In this document: positions 57,806 to 64,000 of the stretch, one piece after another
Position numbering within the stretch: the first letter of the stretch is position 1
Layout: each line of letters begins with the position of its first letter
NCBI GenBank assembly: GCA_004102645.1
Contig: CP034928.1
Location: 744,001 to 808,000, forward strand
Source: Candidatus Bipolaricaulis sibiricus
GTDB lineage: Bacteria; Bipolaricaulota; Bipolaricaulia; Bipolaricaulales; Bipolaricaulaceae
DNA length: 64,000 nucleotides
Direction: 5' to 3'
Made by a program: the position numbers and the translations under genes
The notes under the pieces: model-generated
Told to the model about the DNA's origin: nothing
What the model saw: the letters and a program-made list of their open reading frames with translations, nothing else
Databases searched by the model: none

Positions 57806-58920
57806 GCTGCCTCCTTGGCGAGCGCGACCGCGCGGGCTGCGCCCTCTTCCATTGTGCGGACCGGGGTCAACCCGGCTCGCGAAAGGACTGCTCGTCCTTC
57901 GGCTTCGTTGGTCCCCGTCAGCCGGATTACCATCGGGAGCTCGAGTCCCGCCGTAGCCTCGGCCACGCCGTGGGCCACCTCATCGCAACGCGTGATGCCG
58001 CCGAACACGTTGACAAAGAGGACACGGGCCTTGCCGTCGCGGAGGATGAGCTCCACGCCCTTGCGTACCCGGTCGGCCCGCGCTCCTCCGCCGATGTCGA
58101 GGAAGTTCGCGGGGCGGCCGCCTGCCTGCGCCACGAGATCAAGCGTGGCCATGACGAGCCCTGCCCCGTTCCCGAGGATCCCGATGTCACCGTCGAGTCG
58201 AACGTAGGTCATCCCTGCCGAACGTGCATCTGCCTCCAACGGGTCCACCACCGCATCAGCTAGGCCTGCGAACTGCTCCCCCGGCCGGTGATCGTCGTCG
58301 AGGATGACCTTGGCGTCGAGAGCGACCAGGCCGTGGGCGGTCTCGGCGAGGGGGTTGATCTCCACCAGGTTCGCCTCGTAGCGGGTGAAAACCTGGAACA
58401 GCTTGCTGGCGATCTCAGCGAGCGGCTTCCGCAGCTCGGGCGCGGCCAGGGAGACGAGGCGCCGCAGCCGAAACCCGAGCGGACCCTCAAGCGGGGGGAT
58501 ATGCACCTGGCAGATGGCTCTCGGGTCGGTTCGGGCTACGTCCTCGATGTCCACCCCGCCCTTGGGCGAGTAGATCATGACCGGGGTTCGGGCACGGCGG
58601 TCGAGCGTGACGGACAGGTAATGCTCAGACTTCACCGCCGTCGCCTCGACGATGAGAAGCTCCCTGATTGGCAACCCCTTGAGCTTTGATCCGAGGAGCT
58701 CCCCGGCGATCCGCGCCGCCTCCTCGGGGTCTCGGGCGAGTCGAATGCCCCCTGCCTTGCCCCGTCCGCCGACTGGGACCTGCGCCTTGAGCACCACCGG
58801 CCCCCCCACGGCACGCGCAACCGACCGTGCCGCGTCGCCGGTCGATGCCACATCGCCTCGGGGGACTGGGATCCCTGCCTCTGCCAGAATTCGCCGTCCT
58901 TGCCACTCGAGAAGCCGCAC
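57802..58920 (-). CDS. sucC: Succinyl-CoA synthetase beta subunit
   Basis: 372 residues from GTG 58920 (GGAGG before it). ATP-grasp domain (VRLLEWQGRRILAEAGIPVP; QVPVGGRGKAGGIRLA), NLVEINPLAE, and the C-terminal CoA-ligase lobe (DIGILGNGAGLVMATLDLV, FVNVFGGITRCDEVA). The alpha subunit gene sucD is not adjacent; the next gene is a peptidase. Acyl-CoA preference cannot be read with certainty. Confidence 0.94.
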   Translation of the reverse strand: MRLLEWQGRRILAEAGIPVPRGDVASTGDAARSVARAVGGPVVLKAQVPVGGRGKAGGIRLARDPEEAARIAGELLGSKLKGLPIRELLIVEATAVKSEHYLSVTLDRRARTPVMIYSPKGGVDIEDVARTDPRAICQVHIPPLEGPLGFRLRRLVSLAAPELRKPLAEIASKLFQVFTRYEANLVEINPLAETAHGLVALDAKVILDDDHRPGEQFAGLADAVVDPLEADARSAGMTYVRLDGDIGILGNGAGLVMATLDLVAQAGGRPANFLDIGGGARADRVRKGVELILRDGKARVLFVNVFGGITRCDEVAHGVAEATAGLELPMVIRLTGTNEAEGRAVLSRAGLTPVRTMEEGAARAVALAKEAA

Positions 58921-59002
58921 CCGTGCCTCCTTTCGGCGGAAGGTTACCCGCAGCTCGTCGACCAGGCCAGGGAGCGGCAGGTGCGGACCGGATTGCATCT
59001 GG

Positions 59003-59031
59003 TTGCCCGTTTGTGCGGTCTGGGTTACACT
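59003..59031 (+). promoter_or_regulatory. gyrB promoter, leaderless type
   Basis: TTGCCC (59003-59008), 17-nt spacer, TACACT (59026-59031), 8 nt to the ATG at 59040; predicted leader about 2 nt. Confidence 0.75.
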
Positions 59032-59039
59032 TCGCGGTG

Positions 59040-60947
59040 ATGGCGGTGACCCACGACACGAACTACGACGTAGACAAGATCCACGTCCTGGAGGACATCG
59101 ATGCGGTCCGGAAGCGGCCGGGGATGTACATCGGCTCGACCGGTCCCGATGGCCTCCTCCAGATGATCTACGAGGTTGTGGACAACTCTGTTGACGAGGC
59201 CCTGGCCGGGTTCTGCAAGACGATCGACATCACCGTACATGAGGACAAGCGGATCACGGTCCGGGACGACGGGCGGGGAATCCCTGTGGGCATTCATCCT
59301 GAGGCCGGTGTGAGCACGGTGGAGCTTGTTCTCACCACCCTCCACGCGGGCGGCAAGTTTGACGAGGGCGGGTACAAGGTGTCGGGCGGATTGCACGGGG
59401 TGGGCGTGTCGGCGGTGAACGCGCTCTCAGAGCAACTTGTGGTCGAGGTGCGGTGGCGCGACGGAAAGGTCTACCGCCAAGAGTTCCAGCGAGGACGGAA
59501 GGTAACCGAGCTCGAGTCCGTAGGGGCGACTGACGTCACCGGAACCACGATCACGTTCCTCCCTGATCGCGAGATCTTCGGGGAGATCCACTACAACTTC
59601 TCCAAGCTCTCGCACCGACTGCAGGAGCTGGCCTACCTGAACGCGGGGCTTGCCATTCACCTCGACAACCGTATCACGGGCGTGAAGCGGACCTTTCACG
59701 CTGAAGGGGGGATCGCCGCGTTCGTGAGCGAGCTAGCCACCGGCAAGGATCCGCTCCACGAGGGGCCGATTTACCTCGCTGAGGACCGCGGCAATCAGTC
59801 GGTCGAAGTTGCCATGCTCTTCACGGATGCGATGGACGAGGAGGTGTTCACCTTCGCCAACAACATCAACACGCGGGAAGGGGGCACCCACCTCACCGGC
59901 TTCCGTGCGGCGCTGACGAAGGTGCTCAACGACTACGCCCGTGAGAAGCGCATCCTGCGCCAGGAGGACGACGCCCTGCCTGGCGAAGCCATCCGCGAGG
60001 GTTTGGTGGCGATTGTGTCGGTGAAGCTCCAGCAACCGGAGTTCGAGGGACAGACCAAGGCCAAGCTGGGAAGCCCCGGGATCCGCGCGTTCGTGGAGGA
60101 GGTGGTGCGGGAGCAGTTTGGGCAGTACCTCGCCAAGAACCCGGGGGTGGGGCGGGCAATAATCGAGAACTCCCTGTCCGCGCATCGGGCGCGCATGGCG
60201 GCGGCCAAGGCGCGCAAGCTTGTCCGGCGCAAGGGGGCGTTGTTCGGCGGCGGGCTCCCAGGGAAGCTTGCCGACTGCACGAGCAGCTCACCGGAGGAGG
60301 CGGAGCTGTTCATCGTCGAGGGTGACTCGGCGGGAGGCTCAGCCAAGCAAGGACGCGATCGCAACTTCCAGGCGATCCTTCCCCTCCGCGGGAAGGTCCT
60401 CAACGTGGAGAAGGCGCGTCTGGGGAAGCTCCTCGACAACCAGGAGCTGCGGGCGATCATCACGGCCCTTGGCACAGGGATCCGCGACCAGTTCAACCTC
60501 GACGAGCTGCGCTACCACAAGGTGATCATCATGGCCGACGCCGATGTGGACGGGTCTCACATTCGTACCCTGCTGCTGACGTTCTTCTTCCGGAACCTGC
60601 GCCCCCTGATCGAGCGCGGCCACATGTACATCGCGAAGGCGCCGCTCTACCTCGCTCAGCGGGGCACGACGCGGGTCTACCTGTACTCCGACGAGGAACT
60701 GCAGGCTCACCAGGCATCTCAGGACGGCAAGTACACGATCCGCCGGTTCAAGGGTCTGGGCGAAATGAACCCCGAGGAGCTCTGGGAGACGACGATGAAC
60801 CCTGCAGCCCGGATCCTTCGGCAGGTCACGATCCGTGATGCCCTCGAGGTGGACGAGGTGTTCACCACCCTGATGGGTACGGACGTGTCGCGGCGGCGTG
60901 ACTTCATCCGCGAGAATGCGCATCGGGTGGTGGCCCTAGACATCTAG
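59040..60947 (+). CDS. gyrB: DNA gyrase subunit B
   Basis: 635 residues. GHKL ATPase (EVVDNSVDEALAG, DDGRGIPVG, GGLHGVGVSAVNALS), transducer, and Toprim (ELFIVEGDSAGGSAKQGRDR, IMADADVDGSHIRTLLLTF). C-terminal YTIRRFKGLGEMNPEELWET. Compact form without the enterobacterial insert. It supplies negative supercoils with GyrA (not in window). Confidence 0.98.
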   Translation: MAVTHDTNYDVDKIHVLEDIDAVRKRPGMYIGSTGPDGLLQMIYEVVDNSVDEALAGFCKTIDITVHEDKRITVRDDGRGIPVGIHPEAGVSTVELVLTTLHAGGKFDEGGYKVSGGLHGVGVSAVNALSEQLVVEVRWRDGKVYRQEFQRGRKVTELESVGATDVTGTTITFLPDREIFGEIHYNFSKLSHRLQELAYLNAGLAIHLDNRITGVKRTFHAEGGIAAFVSELATGKDPLHEGPIYLAEDRGNQSVEVAMLFTDAMDEEVFTFANNINTREGGTHLTGFRAALTKVLNDYAREKRILRQEDDALPGEAIREGLVAIVSVKLQQPEFEGQTKAKLGSPGIRAFVEEVVREQFGQYLAKNPGVGRAIIENSLSAHRARMAAAKARKLVRRKGALFGGGLPGKLADCTSSSPEEAELFIVEGDSAGGSAKQGRDRNFQAILPLRGKVLNVEKARLGKLLDNQELRAIITALGTGIRDQFNLDELRYHKVIIMADADVDGSHIRTLLLTFFFRNLRPLIERGHMYIAKAPLYLAQRGTTRVYLYSDEELQAHQASQDGKYTIRRFKGLGEMNPEELWETTMNPAARILRQVTIRDALEVDEVFTTLMGTDVSRRRDFIRENAHRVVALDI

Positions 60948-60983
60948 CAGTTGCACCGTCGGCCCCCGTGGGGAGAATCACGT

Positions 60984-61056
60984 GGGGCCGTAGCTCAGTT
61001 GGGAGAGCGCTAGCATGGCATGCTAGAGGCCACGGGTTCAAGTCCCGTCGGCTCCA
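60984..61056 (+). tRNA. tRNA-Ala (anticodon GGC)
   Basis: 73-nt cloverleaf: acceptor GGGGCCG/CGGCUCC, D-arm AGCUCAGUUGGGAGAGC, anticodon stem CUAGC/GCUAG with loop AUGGCAU (GGC at 61017-61019), T-arm ACGGGUUCAAGUCCCGU. CCA is not encoded. 36 nt after gyrB. Confidence 0.96.
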
Positions 61057-61508
61057 GTTCCCCCCGTCTCCATCTCCGAGACACGCAACCCCGGCGGCAG
61101 GGAGCGCGCCCACCCTCAAGCTCAGCGGCCTCCGTGGCTGGTTCCTGAGGGACTCTTAGCACGGGTGCACGCGGCGCCACGCACGGCACGGGAGGCCCGT
61201 TGCGGGGGAATCGAAGATCTGCCACAGCGTCGCCAGAAGTGGTCCGCAGACTTCGGTGCCTGGGGAGCGTGTGAACGCCCGTGCGGTTTCTCCCCCGTGC
61301 GCCGGTTCTCGGAGTGGACCTGCCCCCCTCCAGTCAACGTTCCTCCCGGGCGAGCTCTGTGGGGTGGGATGGCTTGTCTCAAGGCAGGTTCTGACCGCAG
61401 GAACCCGGGCCTCCGCTGTGCTGAGGATCCGCGATCGGTCCAGGAGGCTGTGGTAGCTCAGGCGGCCTCGCCCCGCTCCCTCCGCTTGGCGCACCCTCCC
61501 CATCAGGG
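61057..61508. other. 450-bp region without a recognised gene
   Basis: Short open frames on both strands lack ribosome sites and homology-like composition. I see no RNase P, SRP, tmRNA or 6S signature. The end carries the -35 of the subtilase promoter. It could be spacer or a decayed gene. Confidence 0.5.
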
Positions 61509-61537
61509 TTGACAGGACGGACAGAAACCCCTATATT
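61509..61537 (+). promoter_or_regulatory. Near-consensus promoter of riboswitch 1 / subtilase
   Basis: TTGACA (61509-61514), 17-nt spacer, TATATT (61532-61537). The best sigma70 match in the window; expected start near 61544, about 20 nt before the aptamer. Confidence 0.85.
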
Positions 61538-61565
61538 ACGTCCGTAACCACTGGTCCCGCTGGGC

Positions 61566-61646
61566 GGGCCACGACAAGGGCAAACCCTTCGCGAGGGGGG
61601 GACGCAAAGCCACGGGTCCCATGAGGACAGCCGGGTTGCCGAATGG
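61566..61646 (+). promoter_or_regulatory. c-di-GMP-I (GEMM-I) riboswitch 1
   Basis: Conserved pieces in order: AGGGCAAACCC, a GCGA tetraloop stem, GGGACGCAAAGCC, then AGCCGGGTTGCCGA. The GNRA loop and the receptor-side helix fit the class. The ATG of the protease (61643) falls at the 3' end of the aptamer, and no U-tract follows, so control is probably at translation. Confidence 0.93.
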
Positions 61647-62713
61647 AACGGAATGCGGGCGGGCGGCTTCGAGTGCTGGCGATCAGCCTTCTGGGGCTGG
61701 TGGCTGCCTGTGTGGTTGTTCTAGCTCCTCCGGAGGAAGTCGCGGGAGGCGCGGGGACGGCCGCCTCGCCGGTTTCTGGCCTGGCTGGACTCCCGTGGGG
61801 TCTGGCGCGGATTCGCGCCCCTGAGGCGTGGCAGGTCACGAGAGGAAGCGAGGAGATCATCGTTGCCGTCATCGACAGTGGTATCGACAGGACGATCCCC
61901 GAGCTCGCTGCGGTGTTGTGGACGAACCCCCGGGAGGTCCCCGGAAACGGGCTCGACGACGATGGAAACGGGTACGTGGACGACGCTCTCGGCTGGGATT
62001 TTCGGGACAATGTCCCGGCCCACCTCCGGCGTACGCAGCTCCATTGGCACGGCACCTTCGTCGCGGGGATCATCGCCGCCCGCCTGACCGAGGGTGGCGC
62101 GGCTGGGGTGGCCCCGAACGTTCGGATCATGGACGTGCGATTCCTCGACTCCCGTGGCTTGTTCACAACCAAGGACTGGGACCGCCTGGGAGCGGCCATT
62201 CGCTACGCGGTGGACAACGGTGCGCGGATCATCAACCTCAGCCTGTACGCCAAGGGGACCCCGCCGGCGGTTGTGGAAGGAGCCCTTGCCTACGCGGCAT
62301 CGCGCGGGGCGATCGTGGTGGGGATCGCCGGGAACGAAGCCCGGGCAGAGGTCCTCTATCCGGGTCGGTACAGCACCGTTCTCGCTGTGTCCGCCACGGA
62401 TGCTGCCGACGCCCTGGCCTCGTTCAGCTCGTGGGGTCCGGAGGTCGCTGTGGCGGCCCCCGGGCACGAGGTCGTCTCTCTCCTACCAGGAGGGAGGTTG
62501 GCCACGAACTCCGGCACCTCCTTCGCTGCCCCCCACGTGAGCGGCACGTTGGCCCTCATCCTGTCCGCGAATCCAGCTCTGAGTGCAGACGAGGCGGTGC
62601 GGATCCTCCTTGCCACCAGCTCACCCCTTGCACCGACCCCGGACCCGCGCTTCGGGGCGGGCCTGGTGAACGCGGGGCGCGGGGTGGCCGCAGCGGCAGG
62701 GATCGACCGCTAG
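61643..62713 (+). CDS. Subtilisin-like serine protease (S8), c-di-GMP riboswitch-controlled
   Basis: 356 residues. An arginine-bearing n-region and hydrophobic segment (about 11-28; VAAC at 20-23 is a weak lipobox) send it out of the cytoplasm. Subtilase core with the full set: Asp78 in VIDSGID, His136 in HWHGTFVAG, Asn231 in GIAGNEA and Ser293 in SGTSFAAPHVSG. A GLDDDGNGYVDD loop (103-114) may bind Ca. It lacks a long propeptide. There is no classic Shine-Dalgarno sequence before ATG 61643; GTG 61673 is a poorer alternative. It could mature or shed the surface protein at 63364. Confidence 0.92.
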   Translation: MERNAGGRLRVLAISLLGLVAACVVVLAPPEEVAGGAGTAASPVSGLAGLPWGLARIRAPEAWQVTRGSEEIIVAVIDSGIDRTIPELAAVLWTNPREVPGNGLDDDGNGYVDDALGWDFRDNVPAHLRRTQLHWHGTFVAGIIAARLTEGGAAGVAPNVRIMDVRFLDSRGLFTTKDWDRLGAAIRYAVDNGARIINLSLYAKGTPPAVVEGALAYAASRGAIVVGIAGNEARAEVLYPGRYSTVLAVSATDAADALASFSSWGPEVAVAAPGHEVVSLLPGGRLATNSGTSFAAPHVSGTLALILSANPALSADEAVRILLATSSPLAPTPDPRFGAGLVNAGRGVAAAAGIDR

Positions 62714-62727
62714 GGACAGATGTCCTC

Positions 62728-62755
62728 TTGACAGCGGACCGCTGCCGCCTACACT
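62728..62755 (+). promoter_or_regulatory. Promoter of riboswitch 2 / RHH-MshEN gene
   Basis: TTGACA (62728-62733), 16-nt spacer, TACACT (62750-62755). Confidence 0.75.
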
Positions 62756-62777
62756 ACAAACCAACGTAAACACACCC

Positions 62778-62858
62778 TGAAAAGGGCAAACCCACGGGAA
62801 CGTGGGGGCGCAAAGCAACGGACCCAGGACGGGTGGCCGGGCTGCCAGGTGGAGGTAC
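62778..62858 (+). promoter_or_regulatory. c-di-GMP-I (GEMM-I) riboswitch 2
   Basis: AAAGGGCAAACCC, a CACG-GGAA-CGTG hairpin with GNRA loop, GGGGGCGCAAAGC, ACGGACC, then GGCCGGGCTGCCAGGTGG. The 3' strand also forms the 5' arm of the terminator at 62838-62879, so aptamer and terminator exclude each other. Confidence 0.93.
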
Positions 62859-62879
62859 GACCTGGAGCCCGTTTTTGTT
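62838..62879 (+). terminator. Terminator overlapping riboswitch 2
   Basis: CGGGCTGCCAGGT (62838-62850) pairs with ACCTGGAGCCCG (62860-62871) with one bulged G, followed by TTTTTGTT. c-di-GMP binding should prevent this hairpin and switch the gene on. Confidence 0.88.
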
Positions 62880-62910
62880 GGCCCGGGATGACCGTGAGGA
62901 GGGCGGAGAC

Positions 62911-63237
62911 GTGCAGGTGACGCTGTACTACAACGACGAGGATCAGTACCTGCTGGAGCTGGTCGATGAGCTGGCCGAACGAGAGCGGAAGTCACGTTCG
63001 GCTGTCATCATGTGCATTCTAGAGGAGCACTTCGAACGCGGGAAGCGGTTGGGAGAGATTCTCGTCGACATGAGGGCGATTACCCCCCAGGATGTGCAAG
63101 AGGCTCTGGTCGAGCAGAGTTCGAGTTCGGGAAACGGGCCTCGGAGACTGGGAGAGATTCTGGTCGCGAGGGGCTGCGTGCGGGATGAGACGGTGCGGCG
63201 GGCTCTCGTTGTTCAAGGGCGTTATTGCCGAGGTTGA
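62911..63237 (+). CDS. Ribbon-helix-helix protein fused to MshEN-like c-di-GMP-binding repeats
   Basis: 108 residues from GTG 62911 (GAGGAGGG upstream; the open frame before it is inside the riboswitch). Residues 2-44 are an RHH/CopG DNA-binding fold: beta strand VQVTLYYND, helix DQYLLELVDELAERE, then KSRSAVIMCILEEHFER. Residues 46-69 and 79-102 are two copies of the MshEN motif: RLGEILVDMRAITPQDVQEA then LVEQ, and RLGEILVARGCVRDETVRRA then LVVQ; the first has Arg where Gly is usual. MshEN domains of MshE/PilB-type ATPases bind c-di-GMP. I infer a c-di-GMP-sensing transcription factor, itself under a c-di-GMP riboswitch. Confidence 0.82.
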   Translation: MQVTLYYNDEDQYLLELVDELAERERKSRSAVIMCILEEHFERGKRLGEILVDMRAITPQDVQEALVEQSSSSGNGPRRLGEILVARGCVRDETVRRALVVQGRYCRG

Positions 63238-63264
63238 GGTAGGGGGAATTCGATCGCAGTGTAG

Positions 63265-63345
63265 TCCGCCGAAAAGGTAAACCCGGAGCGATCCGGGGGC
63301 GCAAAGCCATGGACCTCCTGTAGGCCGCCAGGCTGCCGAAGCGCA
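63265..63345 (+). promoter_or_regulatory. c-di-GMP-I (GEMM-I) riboswitch 3
   Basis: AAAAGGTAAACCC, stem CCGGA-GCGA-TCCGG with GNRA loop, GGGGGCGCAAAGCC, then AGGCCGCCAGGCTGCCGAAG. CCTCCT at 63314-63319 inside the aptamer is complementary to the Shine-Dalgarno AGGAGG (63353-63358), so ligand-dependent release of the ribosome site is possible. No clear promoter of its own; it may be reached by read-through from the RHH-MshEN gene. Confidence 0.9.
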
Positions 63346-63363
63346 ACCAGGTAGGAGGAAACC

Positions 63364-64000
63364 ATGGCGAACTTGATTGAGCTGTTCAGTGTGAGTTCGA
63401 ACCGCGTTCCGCGGTGGGCGGTTGGAGCGGTTCTTCTTTTGGCCGTGCTGGCGAGTGGGACGGTATCACCGTTGGTTTCGGCACAGAACTGCAACAACTA
63501 CACCGTGACATTCCTCGGGGCGACGTTTGACGGGACGAACACCACCTTTAGATACCGTGTATGCTCCAATGGCAACCCGGCGATCAGTCACTGGGTGATG
63601 GGCCTTCCTGGCGGATGTTCGACGTGCGCCGACGTGGTATCGGCAGGGCGAGTCGGCAGCAGCTCGGTAACTTGGTCGTGCGGAACGGATCCCACTACCG
63701 GCGTGTTCGGAGTGAAGTTCGATTTTGGGTTCACCTCAGTCGGGCAGTGCGAGGAGTTCTGGATCACGCTTCGCGGATACTGGCCTACCGGCTACACCAC
63801 AGCCGCGGTGAAGGCAGGGTCAGGCAACTGCTTCTATCAGGTTGAGGGGCCGGCATGTCCTCCTCCCGGCCAGCCGGGGCTGGTGCTCGAGAAGAAGACG
63901 AACGGGGTCGACGCCGATAGCCCGCCCGGTCCGGTGGTGGTGGTGGGGTCGACGGTGACGTGGACGTACGAAGTGACGAACACGGGGAACGTGACGCTGA
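63364..64000 (+). CDS. Large exported surface protein with DUF11/DUF7507-like repeats (3' truncated)
   Basis: ATG 63364 follows AGGAGG; open to the window end (212 codons). A signal peptide spans about residues 18-40 (WAVGAVLLLAVLASGTVSPL, then VSAQ). Then a Cys-containing domain (NCNNYTVTFLGATFDGTNTT; CSTCAD; SVTWSCGTD; CEEFWITLRG) and, from LVLEKKTNGVDADSPPGP, the first copy of a repeat with VGSTVTWTYEVTNTGNVTL, the signature of DUF11/DUF7507 repeats in adhesins and S-layer-like proteins. Controlled by c-di-GMP riboswitch 3, so surface attachment is a likely role. Confidence 0.88.
   Translation, partial: MANLIELFSVSSNRVPRWAVGAVLLLAVLASGTVSPLVSAQNCNNYTVTFLGATFDGTNTTFRYRVCSNGNPAISHWVMGLPGGCSTCADVVSAGRVGSSSVTWSCGTDPTTGVFGVKFDFGFTSVGQCEEFWITLRGYWPTGYTTAAVKAGSGNCFYQVEGPACPPPGQPGLVLEKKTNGVDADSPPGPVVVVGSTVTWTYEVTNTGNVTL

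Noticed and set aside
61057-61508. RNase P RNA, SRP RNA or 6S RNA in the gap after tRNA-Ala
   Set aside because: No conserved core such as GAGGAAAGTCC or the SRP GGAAG/GCAGCC pair on either strand.
62833-62910. Upstream extension of the RHH-MshEN protein
   Set aside because: These codons lie in the riboswitch and terminator; the ribosome site and the RHH domain point to GTG 62911.

Overview
The window is a gene-dense, high-GC bacterial chromosome segment that starts inside glyQS and ends inside a large surface-protein gene. It carries no rRNA, phage, insertion sequence or CRISPR array. The apparatus points to a deep-branching, probably uncultured cell with lipoproteins: lnt, lgt, lspA and two signal-peptide lipoproteins; a dimeric-type glycyl-tRNA synthetase; a MetRS with fused C-terminal tRNA-binding domain; a TM1570-type SPOUT protein beside rplS; PKD and Ig-like surface proteins. 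A Bipolaricaulota (Acetothermia/OP1)-like lineage is my best guess, by general resemblance only; no 16S is present to test it.

Layout. 0-3 kb: glyQS, a 21-residue micro-gene with its own promoter and terminator, and an Ig-repeat lipoprotein. 3-9.4 kb (minus): eno-ftsB-dnaE-yvcK with overlapping ends. 9.7-13 kb (minus): peptide/nickel-type ABC importer without ATPase genes. 13.3-18.2 kb: ECF sigma factor, membrane glycan-binding-domain protein (probable anti-sigma) and two secreted proteins, divergent from a PKD lipoprotein. 18.2-25.3 kb: lnt, lgt-alaS, dnaN, lspA-tmk. 25.4-31.5 kb: SPOUT-rplS-lepB, a molybdopterin oxidoreductase, orn, a PPP phosphatase, rsmA, thiL. 31.5-34.6 kb: a decaying locus with three disrupted genes and a duplicated 30-residue ORF. 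34.7-38.8 kb: TPP riboswitch and thiBPQ-type thiamine importer. 38.9-42.3 kb: MacB-like exporter cluster. 42.5-52 kb: double P-loop kinase, tRNA-Val, RNase G, infC-rpmI-rplT, rplU-prp-rpmA-obg-nadD, metG, an ACT protein. 52-61 kb: mscL, DUF554, MFS, sucC-S55 peptidase-murF, gyrB, tRNA-Ala.

The most distinctive region is 61.5-64 kb. Three c-di-GMP-I (GEMM-I) riboswitches lie within 1.8 kb, each in front of one gene: a membrane or exported subtilisin-like protease, a 108-residue protein joining a ribbon-helix-helix DNA-binding domain to an MshEN-like (c-di-GMP-binding) repeat pair, and a large exported protein with adhesin-like repeats. The middle riboswitch overlaps an intrinsic terminator in the geometry of a ligand-ON switch. 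This looks like a local c-di-GMP surface regulon in which the second messenger acts on RNA and, through the RHH-MshEN protein, possibly also on DNA.

Other themes run through the window. Several genes have a TANNNT box 6-8 nt before the start codon (gyrB, lspA and the molybdopterin oxidoreductase also share TTGCCC-N17), implying leaderless mRNAs. infC has an AUU start, and orn and the RNase G gene probably also use non-canonical starts. The signal peptidase carries a PDZ domain between its catalytic Ser and Lys. The Prp-like protein beside an unextended L27 lacks its catalytic residues.
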